Of a DNA stretch of 64,000 nucleotides, positions 1-6,957 are shown piece after piece. The DNA is taken from positions 47,649 to 111,648 of the forward strand of contig CAYGZQ010000002.1 of NCBI GenBank assembly GCA_964354375.1, in the 5' to 3' direction. The notes below the pieces were generated by a model, which had not been told where the DNA came from, made no database searches, and was given only the letters and a program-made list of their open reading frames with translations. The stretch is from CAYGZQ01 sp964354375 [NCBI: uncultured Planctomycetota bacterium]. Its GTDB lineage: Bacteria; JAJVIF01; JAPKYR01. Every line of letters begins with the position of its first letter. The stretch's first letter is position 1. The translations under genes were made by a program, and so were the position numbers.

Positions 1-516
1 CTTGGAGAGCCGCAGGGGGGACTCATAGATCACCAGCGTATGGCCCAAGTCCTTTTCCATCTCGAGGGAGCGACGTCGAGCGCCCGGTTTCCTGGGCAGG
101 AAGCCGAGGAAAACGTAGCTGTCGGTCGGCAGCCCGGAGGAGAGAAGCGCGACCGGCACCGCGCTAGCGCCCGGCACAACAACAACCCCGATCCCCTTCT
201 CGACGGCCTCGCTTATCAGCCTGTAGCCTGCGTCGCTGATCCCGGGATAGCCTGCGTCGGAGCAGACAGCTACCGAGTTCCCCTGCTCCAGAAGCTTGAT
301 GATGCCGGGCGCGGATGTCTTCTCGTTCGCCTCGCGATAGGAGATGATTCGTCTGGGGGCGGGGATATTGTGCCGGTCGAGGAGGATTCTGGTCCGGCGG
401 GTATCTTCACAAGCAAGGACATCGACCTCGCCCAGAATGCGTATCGCTCGGAGGGTTATGTCCTCAAGGTTGCCTATGGGAGTGGCGATAATGTATAAAG
501 TTACCTCGGACGGCAT
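1..516 (-). CDS. rsmI: 16S rRNA (cytidine1402-2'-O)-methyltransferase RsmI, partial
   Basis: The reverse strand reads open from an ATG at 516 to the left edge, giving 172 N-terminal residues; the C-terminus lies outside the window. The N-terminus carries the family signature IIATPIGNLEDIT, followed by CEDTRRT, DAGYPGISDAG and VPGASAVPVALLSSGLP, which form the SAM-binding tetrapyrrole-methylase fold. RsmI methylates the ribose of C1402 in the 16S rRNA decoding centre using S-adenosylmethionine. The gene is divergent from rpoD across a 400-bp intergenic region. The motifs are near-canonical, so identification is firm; only completeness is unknown. Confidence 0.93.
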   Translation of the reverse strand, partial: MPSEVTLYIIATPIGNLEDITLRAIRILGEVDVLACEDTRRTRILLDRHNIPAPRRIISYREANEKTSAPGIIKLLEQGNSVAVCSDAGYPGISDAGYRLISEAVEKGIGVVVVPGASAVPVALLSSGLPTDSYVFLGFLPRKPGARRRSLEMEKDLGHTLVIYESPLRLSK

Positions 517-930
517 GTGCTTGCGGGGGCGAGAGTCCCGGGTGCAATTTTACACCAAAGGACGTCGAGATGCCGGATAGCGGCTGTCCGGGGCGGTCCG
601 GCTTGCGCGATATTCACAAACGTAATGGGAAATTTCCCTGATTTTCTTCGGTCAATCGGCCTTGACGAGACCGCATTCGTGAAGTATATAACACTTGGCT
701 GCTAACAGAGGCGTGAACTTGATGAGGGAAAAGGAATGGAGGCTTATGCTCTGCCGGACATAGCGGGTTGATGTGTGGCAGAGCCGCCACGGTGAGGCGC
801 GCGAGAAGCCTTACCGATTTTTTTTGCGCATCATGCATCTTTTGGGCAAAACAGCATCTAAGAGAATAGAAGGCGGCTAGGCCTGACCGCTGAGAAATAG
901 CCAAAAAACGCAACGGTGGTGATAACCTCT
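517..930. other. Divergent intergenic region rsmI/rpoD
   Basis: This stretch holds no convincing coding sequence. It contains a perfect 12-bp palindrome GGGAAATTTCCC at 627-638 and a good sigma70-type promoter at 662-690 pointing at rpoD. That promoter implies a long rpoD leader of about 220 nt, in which I recognise no known riboswitch or RNA. Confidence 0.6.
662..690 (+). promoter_or_regulatory. Predicted sigma70-type promoter of rpoD
   Basis: A -35 box TTGACG at 662-667 and a -10 box TATATA at 685-690 are separated by exactly 17 bases. Transcription would start near 697 and run into rpoD. No experimental support. Confidence 0.6.
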
Positions 931-2151
931 ATGCCCGAACGGCCCGTGCTGGTTCCTCAGAAAGTATGTAAAGACGAGCGCTACAAGGACCTGTTGGCTC
1001 GTGGACGACATAAGGGGTGGCTGACACGTAAGGAAGTTCGCGACACTGTCAGACAATGCCAGAGGGTCAGTCGCGAAGAGCTCGAAGCGATCTTCGAGTC
1101 CATCGAGAAGAAGCGAATCGACCTCCTTCTGCGTCATCCGACTAACGGCAAGAAGGGCAACGGGGGTCTGAAGGTCAAGGGCAGGAAGACTGCTGAGGGG
1201 ACCAACTCCGTCAAGACTCCCCGACTCCGCTCGGCGCTTGACAAGCGGAAGTCCGACCCCAGGCATCTCCTGGACAGCGATGTCAAGTTCTCCCACGACA
1301 TCAAGATTGACGATTCGGTCAAGATCTATCTTAGGGAGATCGGATGGGTTCCCCTGCTCAGGCCCGATGAGGAGGTCCATCTCGCCAAGATCATTGCCGG
1401 CGACAACTCCAGCGACCACGAAAAGGATATAGCCCGCAAGAAGCTGACCACGGCGAACCTCAGGCTTGTCGTGTCCATAGCGAAGAAATACAAGACCCAG
1501 GGTCTGAGCTTCCTGGACCTGGTACAGGAAGGCAACCTGGGCCTGATGCGCGCGGTACAGAAGTTCGACCACACCAAGGGTTTCAAATTCTCCACGTACG
1601 CCACCTGGTGGATCAGGCAGGCCATTACCCGCGCGCTTGCCGACCAGGAGGACATCATCCGCAAGCCGGTCCATATCGTCGAGAAAATCAACAAGCTCAA
1701 GAAGGCGTCCAGCGAGATCTCCCAGAAAAAGGGCACCGAGCCGACCCCGTACGAGCTCGGCAGCAAGATGAACATGCCCGCAGCCAAGGTGCAGGAGATC
1801 CGCAAGATCGCGCAGAGACCTATCTCATTGGAGACCCCCATCGGCGAGGATGAAAACTCCCAGCTTCAGCATTTCCTCGAGGACCAGCGAATACCTAACC
1901 CCGACAGCTCCGCGATGAAGCATCTTCTCAGGGAAGAGCTCGAGAAAGTGCTCAATACGCTTTCGGATCGCGAGCGTCGGGTGATCCGGAGAAGGTTCGG
2001 ATTCGATGACGGGCACTACTACACGCTGGAGGAGGTCGGACGGGAGTTCGGCGTCACCCGCGAGCGCATCAGGCAGATCGAGGCCAAAGCGCTGAGGAGA
2101 CTGAAAAGTCAGAAGCGGAGCGTACGGGTGAAGGACTTCCTGGACCTGTGA
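931..2151 (+). CDS. rpoD: Primary sigma factor (RpoD/SigA family)
   Basis: A 406-residue sigma70 that directs RNA polymerase core to housekeeping promoters. An N-terminal region 1.1-like helical segment (about 10-70) is followed by a short basic linker, region 1.2 ([12 protein letters not shown]), the region 2 core with [17 protein letters not shown], region 3, and the region 4 helix-turn-helix ending in [19 protein letters not shown]. Promoter-contact residues W-W-I-R-Q-A-I-T and the region 3.0 His and Glu are kept. The normally conserved stretch ADQARTIRIP reads [10 protein letters not shown] here. ATG 931 is preferred over the in-frame GTG 916 because a weak GGTGGTG lies about 10 bases before it. 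A terminator follows directly. Confidence 0.93.
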   Translation: MPERPVLVPQKVCKDERYKDLLARGRHKGWLTRKEVRDTVRQCQRVSREELEAIFESIEKKRIDLLLRHPTNGKKGNGGLKVKGRKTAEGTNSVKTPRLRSALDKRKSDPRHLLDSDVKFSHDIKIDDSVKIYLREIGWVPLLRPDEEVHLAKIIAGDNSSDHEKDIARKKLTTANLRLVVSIAKKYKTQGLSFLDLVQEGNLGLMRAVQKFDHTKGFKFSTYATWWIRQAITRALADQEDIIRKPVHIVEKINKLKKASSEISQKKGTEPTPYELGSKMNMPAAKVQEIRKIAQRPISLETPIGEDENSQLQHFLEDQRIPNPDSSAMKHLLREELEKVLNTLSDRERRVIRRRFGFDDGHYYTLEEVGREFGVTRERIRQIEAKALRRLKSQKRSVRVKDFLDL

Positions 2152-2176
2152 CGCTGAAGTGTAGCTTGAAACAACG

Positions 2177-2205
2177 AAACCCCTGCTGCAAAGCAGGGTT
2201 TTTTT
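2177..2205 (+). terminator. Rho-independent terminator after rpoD
   Basis: The stem CCCTGCT/AGCAGGG closes a GCAA loop and is followed by seven T residues, 25 bases after the rpoD stop codon. Confidence 0.85.
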
Positions 2206-2240
2206 CATTGCCGTCCAGGAGAATCTGCCCTGGTATCCGA

Positions 2241-2489
2241 GGCCCGAACGTAAGGGGCTGTTGAAAAACCTACTTCGATGCTGAATCGCGTGGCACCCTC
2301 AGGCGGAAAGGCTGCGTAAGCAGGCTTTCTGCCTGGGGGTGCTCGATCTATTAGCCCCTTTATTCATGCGGCATTCAGGTCGTCGGCTCAGCACCCCCAG
2401 GCTCGAGGACTCGCCTGAGGGTGCCACGCCTGATATGCCATCCTTGCGCAAAACTGGATTTTTTCAACAGCCCCTCACGGTCGGGCCCC
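2241..2489. repeat. Nested palindromic element A with 28-bp terminal inverted repeats
   Basis: The outer arms begin GGCCCGAACGTAAGGGGCTG at 2241 and end in the reverse complement at 2489, matching at about 26 of 28 positions and both containing GGGGCTGTTGAAAAA. A second pair inside (2288-2305 and 2412-2429) carries GTGGCACCCTCAGG and its complement, and a third lies further in (CTGGGGGTGCT versus AGCACCCCCAG). No transposase is inside. Related elements lie near 10927, 13958, 37255 and 61419, so this is a dispersed non-autonomous repeat family. Confidence 0.75.
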
Positions 2490-2536
2490 GGAAACGGCGA
2501 ATCGCAAGTCCACCGGTTCATCTGGATCATGCGAAG

Positions 2537-2545
2537 TGGTATATT
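2537..2545 (+). promoter_or_regulatory. Extended -10 promoter candidate
   Basis: The sequence TGGTATATT matches an extended -10 (TGn-TATATT) about 55 bases before the lipoprotein start at 2600. No clear -35 is visible. A small hairpin CCCGC-gt-GCGGG lies in the predicted leader. Confidence 0.35.
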
Positions 2546-2599
2546 GTTAATGTCAGGACCAATGGCGCTGCCCGCGTGCGGGCGGACAGGAGGAATCGC

Positions 2600-3127
2600 G
2601 TGATAGTTGAAGGATTTCGTTTCTCAAAAATCGTTTTCGCAGCAGCCCTGCTTTCGCTGATCACTGTGTCGCTCACAGCGTGCCCGCTTGGAGACCAGCG
2701 ACGGGCTGCCTGGATGTCCCGCGCAAAAGGGACGCTCCGATCGATCGGCTCGTCGCAATTGGCTTACCAGAGCTCCAATGCGGACAAGTCGTACGGCACG
2801 TTCGAAGACCTCCAGAGTGCGGAGTATGTCGCGCAGGGCTATACCCTCGAAAACATGATAGAAGCGTACACCATCAGTTGGACCGCCTATTCGTCGTCCC
2901 CTGCGGAGGAAGCCGGCTCGGAGGAGGGGAAGCCGGTGTTCGAGGACACGATGGGTTCGACGAAGACGCACGGGCCCTATGACAGATTCACGATCATCGC
3001 CTATCCGGTGGCGAGCTTCGGCGCTCTCTGCACGTTCGCCGTCACGGAAGACCAGGTGGTGAGGGTCTACAATCCCGACAACCGCAACAAAGAGGCTGAC
3101 ATAAAGACCTGGGACCCGATATTGTAG
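2600..3127 (+). CDS. Lipoprotein with pseudopilin-like N-terminal helix
   Basis: The GTG start at 2600 is chosen because AGGAGG sits six bases upstream and the product (175 aa) then opens with a lipoprotein signal peptide ending in the lipobox LTAC, Cys28. The preceding part of the open frame lies in the repeat element and is not coding. After the lipid anchor comes MSRAKGTLRSIGSSQLAYQ, which resembles the helix after the cleavage site in type IV pilin and GspG-like proteins. The rest looks like a small globular domain, presumably periplasmic or surface exposed. Exact function unknown; it stands alone before the Ycf46 cluster. Confidence 0.7.
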   Translation: MIVEGFRFSKIVFAAALLSLITVSLTACPLGDQRRAAWMSRAKGTLRSIGSSQLAYQSSNADKSYGTFEDLQSAEYVAQGYTLENMIEAYTISWTAYSSSPAEEAGSEEGKPVFEDTMGSTKTHGPYDRFTIIAYPVASFGALCTFAVTEDQVVRVYNPDNRNKEADIKTWDPIL

Positions 3128-3179
3128 CGACGGTCAAGAACCTGAATCTCGAAGACCCGGAATCGTAAGATACAATACC

Positions 3180-4790
3180 ATGAGCACAATTGAACAAATC
3201 GACCTGCTGATTCGCGCTCGATATCCCGTGATTTACATCACCACCTGGGAGGAAAAGCGGGCGGTCGACGAGTTGAAGTTGCTCGCCGACAAGCAGGGCA
3301 AGGCCCTGATGGTCTGGAGCCAGTCGATCGGCTTCACGACCAAGATGGACGACGAATCGAAGCAGAAGATTCGCGATCCTCAGGCCGTGCTGGAGTACAT
3401 TCTGGAAGCCGACGAGATCGCGATCTATGTCCTGAAGGACTTCCATCCGTACATCATGGAGCCGGGCGTCATAAGGCTTCTCAGGGACCTCGCGGAGGCG
3501 CTTAAGACCAGCTACAAGACCCTGCTCATCCTGTCGCCCGTCCTGAGAATCCCCCCTGAACTCGAAAAGGACCTCACCGTCGTGGATTACACGCTCCCCG
3601 ACGCCGATGAAATGCGAAGAATCCTGGGCGAGCTGATCGAGGCTGTGAAGGACAACCCCCGTGTGAAAATCAGTCTCAAGCCGGACGAAAAGGAGCGATT
3701 GATCCAGGCCGCGCTCGGGCTGACCGCTGTCGAGGCCGAGAACGCGTTCAGCCGCGTGCTGGTGTCGAAAGGTCATCTCACGGTGGACGACATCGACGAC
3801 ATCCTCGCCGAGAAGAAGCAGATCGTCAGAAAATCCGGGCTTCTCGAATATTTCGAGCCCGAGGATCAATTCAACCAGGTCGGCGGACTGAGACCGCTCA
3901 AGGCGTGGCTTCTAAAGCGGGGAAGCGCTTTCTCAGAGCAGGCGAGATCGTACGGACTCCCCGACCCGAGAGGCATCCTTCTGGTTGGAGTGCAGGGCTG
4001 CGGAAAGAGCCTGACCGCGAAGGCAGTGAGCAACTTATGGAAACTGCCCCTTGTCAGGCTCGATTTCGGGCGATTGTTTTCGAGCCTGGTGGGGTCGAGC
4101 GAGGAGAACATGAGGCGCGCGATGTCGGTGGCCGAGAGCATCGCGCCGTGCATCCTGTGGATAGACGAGATAGAGAAAGGCATGAGCGGCGTGGAGGATT
4201 CAGGCTCAATGGATGCCGGCACCGCCACGAGGGTATTCGGCACTTTCATCACCTGGCTTCAGGAGAAAAAGCGACCCGTGTTCGTGATCGCCACGGCGAA
4301 CAACATAGACGCCCTCCCGCCCGAGCTGATGCGGAAGGGCCGTTTCGATGAGATTTTCTTTGTGGACCTTCCGAATCCCAGAGAAAGAGCGGAGATTTTC
4401 CAAATCCATCTCGAGAAGACCGGTCGCGATCCCGGGTCTTTCGACGCCCACATGCTTGTGCATGCGAGCAAGAACTTCTCCGGAGCGGAAATCCGCGAGG
4501 CGATCATCGCAGCCATGTACGATGGTTTCTCGGAGAAACGGGAGTTCACGTCGGAGGACATCAGGAGGAACATCGAGGACACAATCCCGATCGCCCGGAC
4601 TATGCCGGACGACATCAAAAAACTGAGAAGCTGGGCGGGAGTGCGGGCGAGGAGAGCGAACGAGGTAATCGAGGAGGAGGAGACGATAAAGCCGGTAACC
4701 GACGACGATGTGGCGAGGGTGCACCGCACGAGGGTCGATTACCTGGCGGTCGGAGAGACCGGCGAAGAGAAACCGAAGTCGGTGCAATAG
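3180..4790 (+). CDS. Ycf46-type AAA+ ATPase
   Basis: A 536-residue protein with an N-terminal domain of about 220 residues opening RARYPVIYITTWEE, typical of Ycf46-like proteins, followed by an AAA+ module. Walker A is GVQGCGKS near residue 270, Walker B is LWIDEIEKG near 325, and sensor 1 ATANN and an arginine-finger region follow. The C-terminal tail is acidic and basic mixed. Homologues are known from cyanobacteria and red-algal plastids but the molecular role is unsettled. It heads a run with a TPR protein, a small membrane protein, a DUF1257-like and a DUF2997-like protein. A TAAGAT box at 3166-3171 would make the mRNA nearly leaderless; no Shine-Dalgarno is visible. Confidence 0.85.
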   Translation: MSTIEQIDLLIRARYPVIYITTWEEKRAVDELKLLADKQGKALMVWSQSIGFTTKMDDESKQKIRDPQAVLEYILEADEIAIYVLKDFHPYIMEPGVIRLLRDLAEALKTSYKTLLILSPVLRIPPELEKDLTVVDYTLPDADEMRRILGELIEAVKDNPRVKISLKPDEKERLIQAALGLTAVEAENAFSRVLVSKGHLTVDDIDDILAEKKQIVRKSGLLEYFEPEDQFNQVGGLRPLKAWLLKRGSAFSEQARSYGLPDPRGILLVGVQGCGKSLTAKAVSNLWKLPLVRLDFGRLFSSLVGSSEENMRRAMSVAESIAPCILWIDEIEKGMSGVEDSGSMDAGTATRVFGTFITWLQEKKRPVFVIATANNIDALPPELMRKGRFDEIFFVDLPNPRERAEIFQIHLEKTGRDPGSFDAHMLVHASKNFSGAEIREAIIAAMYDGFSEKREFTSEDIRRNIEDTIPIARTMPDDIKKLRSWAGVRARRANEVIEEEETIKPVTDDDVARVHRTRVDYLAVGETGEEKPKSVQ

Positions 4791-4803
4791 CCCTGACTTC
4801 CGG

Positions 4804-4826
4804 CGGGCCGGAAAGCCTGCCCCGCA
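4804..4826. repeat. Solo fragment of palindromic repeat B core
   Basis: The bases GGAAAGCCTGCCCCGCA are nearly identical to the inner arm of the element at 10927-11083 (GGAAAGCCTGCCCCACA). It lies between the AAA ATPase and the TPR gene. Confidence 0.4.
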
Positions 4827-4876
4827 TACCGGAACACAAACATTGGGGCTTCTTTATCAGTCCCGGAACAGGATAC

Positions 4877-5869
4877 ATGGTCTACAGCACAAGCGAGCCC
4901 TATGCGAGGAGAGGCGGACTCCCGTCGCCGGAGATCGACACCTTTTCTTTATCGCTTTGCGGGGCGGAAGAGCAGGCGTTTGTTCATGGCTGCAACGCCC
5001 TGCTTCAGGGCAGGGAGGAGCGGGCGCTTTTCGAGTTTCGGAAGGCGGCGCGATGCACCAGGGAATTCATGGACGCGTGGTTCATGGCGGGATTCATCGA
5101 GCTTGCGAACGGCCGCGCCGAGAACGCCCGCCAGGCGTTCCTGCGGATTCTTCAGGACGAGCGCCCGTTTTTCGGGCTCCACATCCTGAGGTTCATGCCC
5201 CGCTTCCGGGCACATGTCAACCTCTTCGAGGATTTCGTTTTCCATATCATGCCCACGACCCCGGAGGTCGCCGCCGCGACCGCAAGGCTCTACATGATCG
5301 AGGAACGAGTCAAAGAGGCCAAAAAGATCATTCATCCGGCGTTCAGGGAGTACGGGGACAACACGGCTGTGCAGGTGATGTGGGCGCAGGTCATGATCGA
5401 GGATGATGCTCCGGACGCAGTGATCGACGAGATCGACAGGAGCATTCAGTTTCACAAGGGCAAAACCGAGACGGACCTGCTGTTGACCTACCTGGTCGGG
5501 CGCGCGTTTCTCGACAAGGGCGAATTCAGGACGGCCGTCTCGCACTGGGAGAGCATTTTCCATCACGCGACCGGCAAGAATCCGCGCCTGATTGACCGGT
5601 TTTCCATTTTTCTCGCGAAGGCATACGAATCCAAGGGATTCCTGCTGAATGTGTACGATATTCTCCGGAAGGTGAAGGACTCGACCATGCCGTACGATCC
5701 GGGCGTCTCGGTCGACTTCAAGCTCGGGCAGATCGTGGAGAAAATCAACACCTACAGGCGTCAGGGAATCAGAACCCCGCTTGAATTCGAGGGTGTTCAC
5801 GACTTCCCGAGATGGAAGGATTCGGAAGGATACCTGGAGCTGGACGGTCCGGGCACCGCGATTCCGTAG
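4877..5869 (+). CDS. Tetratricopeptide-like helical repeat protein
   Basis: A 330-residue soluble protein made almost entirely of helical pairs, with TPR-like units such as ALFEFRKAARCTREFMDAW and LVGRAFLDKGEFRTAVSHW. No signal peptide or membrane segment is visible. It is co-oriented 86 bases after the AAA ATPase and 20 bases before the next gene, so it is probably part of the same transcript and may serve as an adaptor for the ATPase. That role is inference from position; the fold assignment comes from the alternating Ala/Leu/aromatic pattern. Start ATG 4877 has a weak CAGG upstream. Confidence 0.65.
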   Translation: MVYSTSEPYARRGGLPSPEIDTFSLSLCGAEEQAFVHGCNALLQGREERALFEFRKAARCTREFMDAWFMAGFIELANGRAENARQAFLRILQDERPFFGLHILRFMPRFRAHVNLFEDFVFHIMPTTPEVAAATARLYMIEERVKEAKKIIHPAFREYGDNTAVQVMWAQVMIEDDAPDAVIDEIDRSIQFHKGKTETDLLLTYLVGRAFLDKGEFRTAVSHWESIFHHATGKNPRLIDRFSIFLAKAYESKGFLLNVYDILRKVKDSTMPYDPGVSVDFKLGQIVEKINTYRRQGIRTPLEFEGVHDFPRWKDSEGYLELDGPGTAIP

Positions 5870-5889
5870 ACGACGCTTTCCGAATCGCC

Positions 5890-6213
5890 ATGGGTAACAG
5901 GCTGAAATACATCGAGGACGGCGGCGCGAAGCCTCTCAAAATCGAGGAGCCGGAACCTCTCGAGGAGAAGGTCAACTATCCAGTCCTGGCCCGGTACGAT
6001 TTCGCGGGGAACGGTCCCCGTCCCGGCGTACTGAGGGACGAGTGGATGTACACGCAGGCGGGTCTGCTCCTCACGAAGGGCGAGAGGCTCAGCCCGCCGC
6101 TCAAGAGGATCGGATGGCTCCTGATCCGGCTTGCGATCGGTCTCGCTCTGGTTTATCTGTTTCTGCACGGAAGCAGCTTCGACTGCATGGGAACGCGCCA
6201 CACGTGGCGCTAG
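5890..6213 (+). CDS. Small membrane-anchored protein of unknown function
   Basis: A 107-residue protein from ATG 5890. It has a charged N-terminal part (about 1-75) and one hydrophobic segment near residues 79-95 (LLIRLAIGLALVYLFL), so it is probably tail-anchored in the membrane. I do not recognise the family. It sits between the TPR protein and the DUF1257-like gene and may tether the cluster products to the membrane; this is inference. The open frame extends upstream, but that part overlaps the TPR gene. Confidence 0.55.
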   Translation: MGNRLKYIEDGGAKPLKIEEPEPLEEKVNYPVLARYDFAGNGPRPGVLRDEWMYTQAGLLLTKGERLSPPLKRIGWLLIRLAIGLALVYLFLHGSSFDCMGTRHTWR

Positions 6214-6289
6214 GGCGTTACCCATGCGGCCGGCAGTCTGCTCTGATAATGAGAATTTCCGGGTTGTACCCGAAGAAAGGAGGAAGAAG

Positions 6290-6688
6290 ATGAGCGGAGG
6301 TTTTATGATGCCGCCGGTCCCGATCCCGTTCATGGAGATCCCGACAGCGATTGTGGCCCTCGGGATGCTCGGGTTCGAGGTGGTGCAGGGCATCAACACC
6401 CTCGTGAACGCCAACCGTAACGAGCTCGTGGAGAATATTCTTGTCAACGAGAACGGGCTGAGGATCGGGGTCCGCACGAACAGAGAAGGCAGGCTCGAAC
6501 TTCTCGTCGATGAGGACGAGCTGAGAGAGAAGGAGGGTCTGGAGATCAAGGAGTTCCATCAGCAGATCCAGAAGAACTACGCGTACGTGAAGCTGATGGA
6601 GCGTCTCAAGGCTGAAGGCTACACCGTGGTGGAGGAGACCGAGGAAGCCAACGAAACGGTCAGAGTGGTGGTGAGAAGATGGCGATAA
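6290..6688 (+). CDS. DUF1257/Ycf35-like protein
   Basis: The start ATG 6290 follows AAGGAGG at 6277-6283, giving 132 residues; upstream in-frame codons are ignored. The C-terminal half (QQIQKNYAYVKLMERL, then VRVVVRRW at the end) closely resembles the DUF1257/Ycf35 family found in cyanobacteria, plastids and many bacteria. The N-terminus is hydrophobic and proline-rich (MMPPVPIPFMEIP). It overlaps the DUF2997-like gene by 10 bases, so the two are translationally linked. Molecular function is unknown. Confidence 0.7.
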   Translation: MSGGFMMPPVPIPFMEIPTAIVALGMLGFEVVQGINTLVNANRNELVENILVNENGLRIGVRTNREGRLELLVDEDELREKEGLEIKEFHQQIQKNYAYVKLMERLKAEGYTVVEETEEANETVRVVVRRWR

Positions 6689-6882
6689 AAGAGGAATTCG
6701 AAATCAGGATCAGCAAGGAAGGGGAGCTCAAGGTGGTCGCGAAGGGGTTCAGGGGGGCCGAGTGCGAGGTTCCGCTGAAGAAGATCCAGAAGATTCTGAA
6801 TGCCGAGACCGCCCGAATCGAGCACACGGAGGAATTCAGCAAGATAACGGGCGAGGTCGAAGCGAAGATCAAGAAGAAATGA
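6679..6882 (+). CDS. DUF2997-like small protein
   Basis: A 67-residue protein whose pattern EFEIRISKEGELKVVAKGF followed by GAECE matches the small DUF2997 family (a short beta-hairpin, then a helix beginning at a conserved G-x-x-C-x motif). The tail is Lys-rich. It overlaps the DUF1257-like gene by 10 bases. DUF1257 and DUF2997 genes are commonly neighbours in bacteria, which supports both calls. Function unknown. Confidence 0.7.
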   Translation: MAIKEEFEIRISKEGELKVVAKGFRGAECEVPLKKIQKILNAETARIEHTEEFSKITGEVEAKIKKK

Positions 6883-6957
6883 GTCGGAGCGAACGATGAG
6901 CGCCATGGAAGTCCGAAACACGAGGACGTGTTCGGCACAGGACGCATCCGGCCGTTG

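Noticed and set aside
627-638. Perfect palindrome GGGAAATTTCCC as an operator
   Set aside because: It is short, single-copy, and upstream of the -35; no matching regulator can be proposed.
2339-2599. Long N-terminal extension of the lipoprotein at 2600
   Set aside because: It lies in the palindromic element, has no lipoprotein signal, and a perfect AGGAGG precedes GTG 2600.
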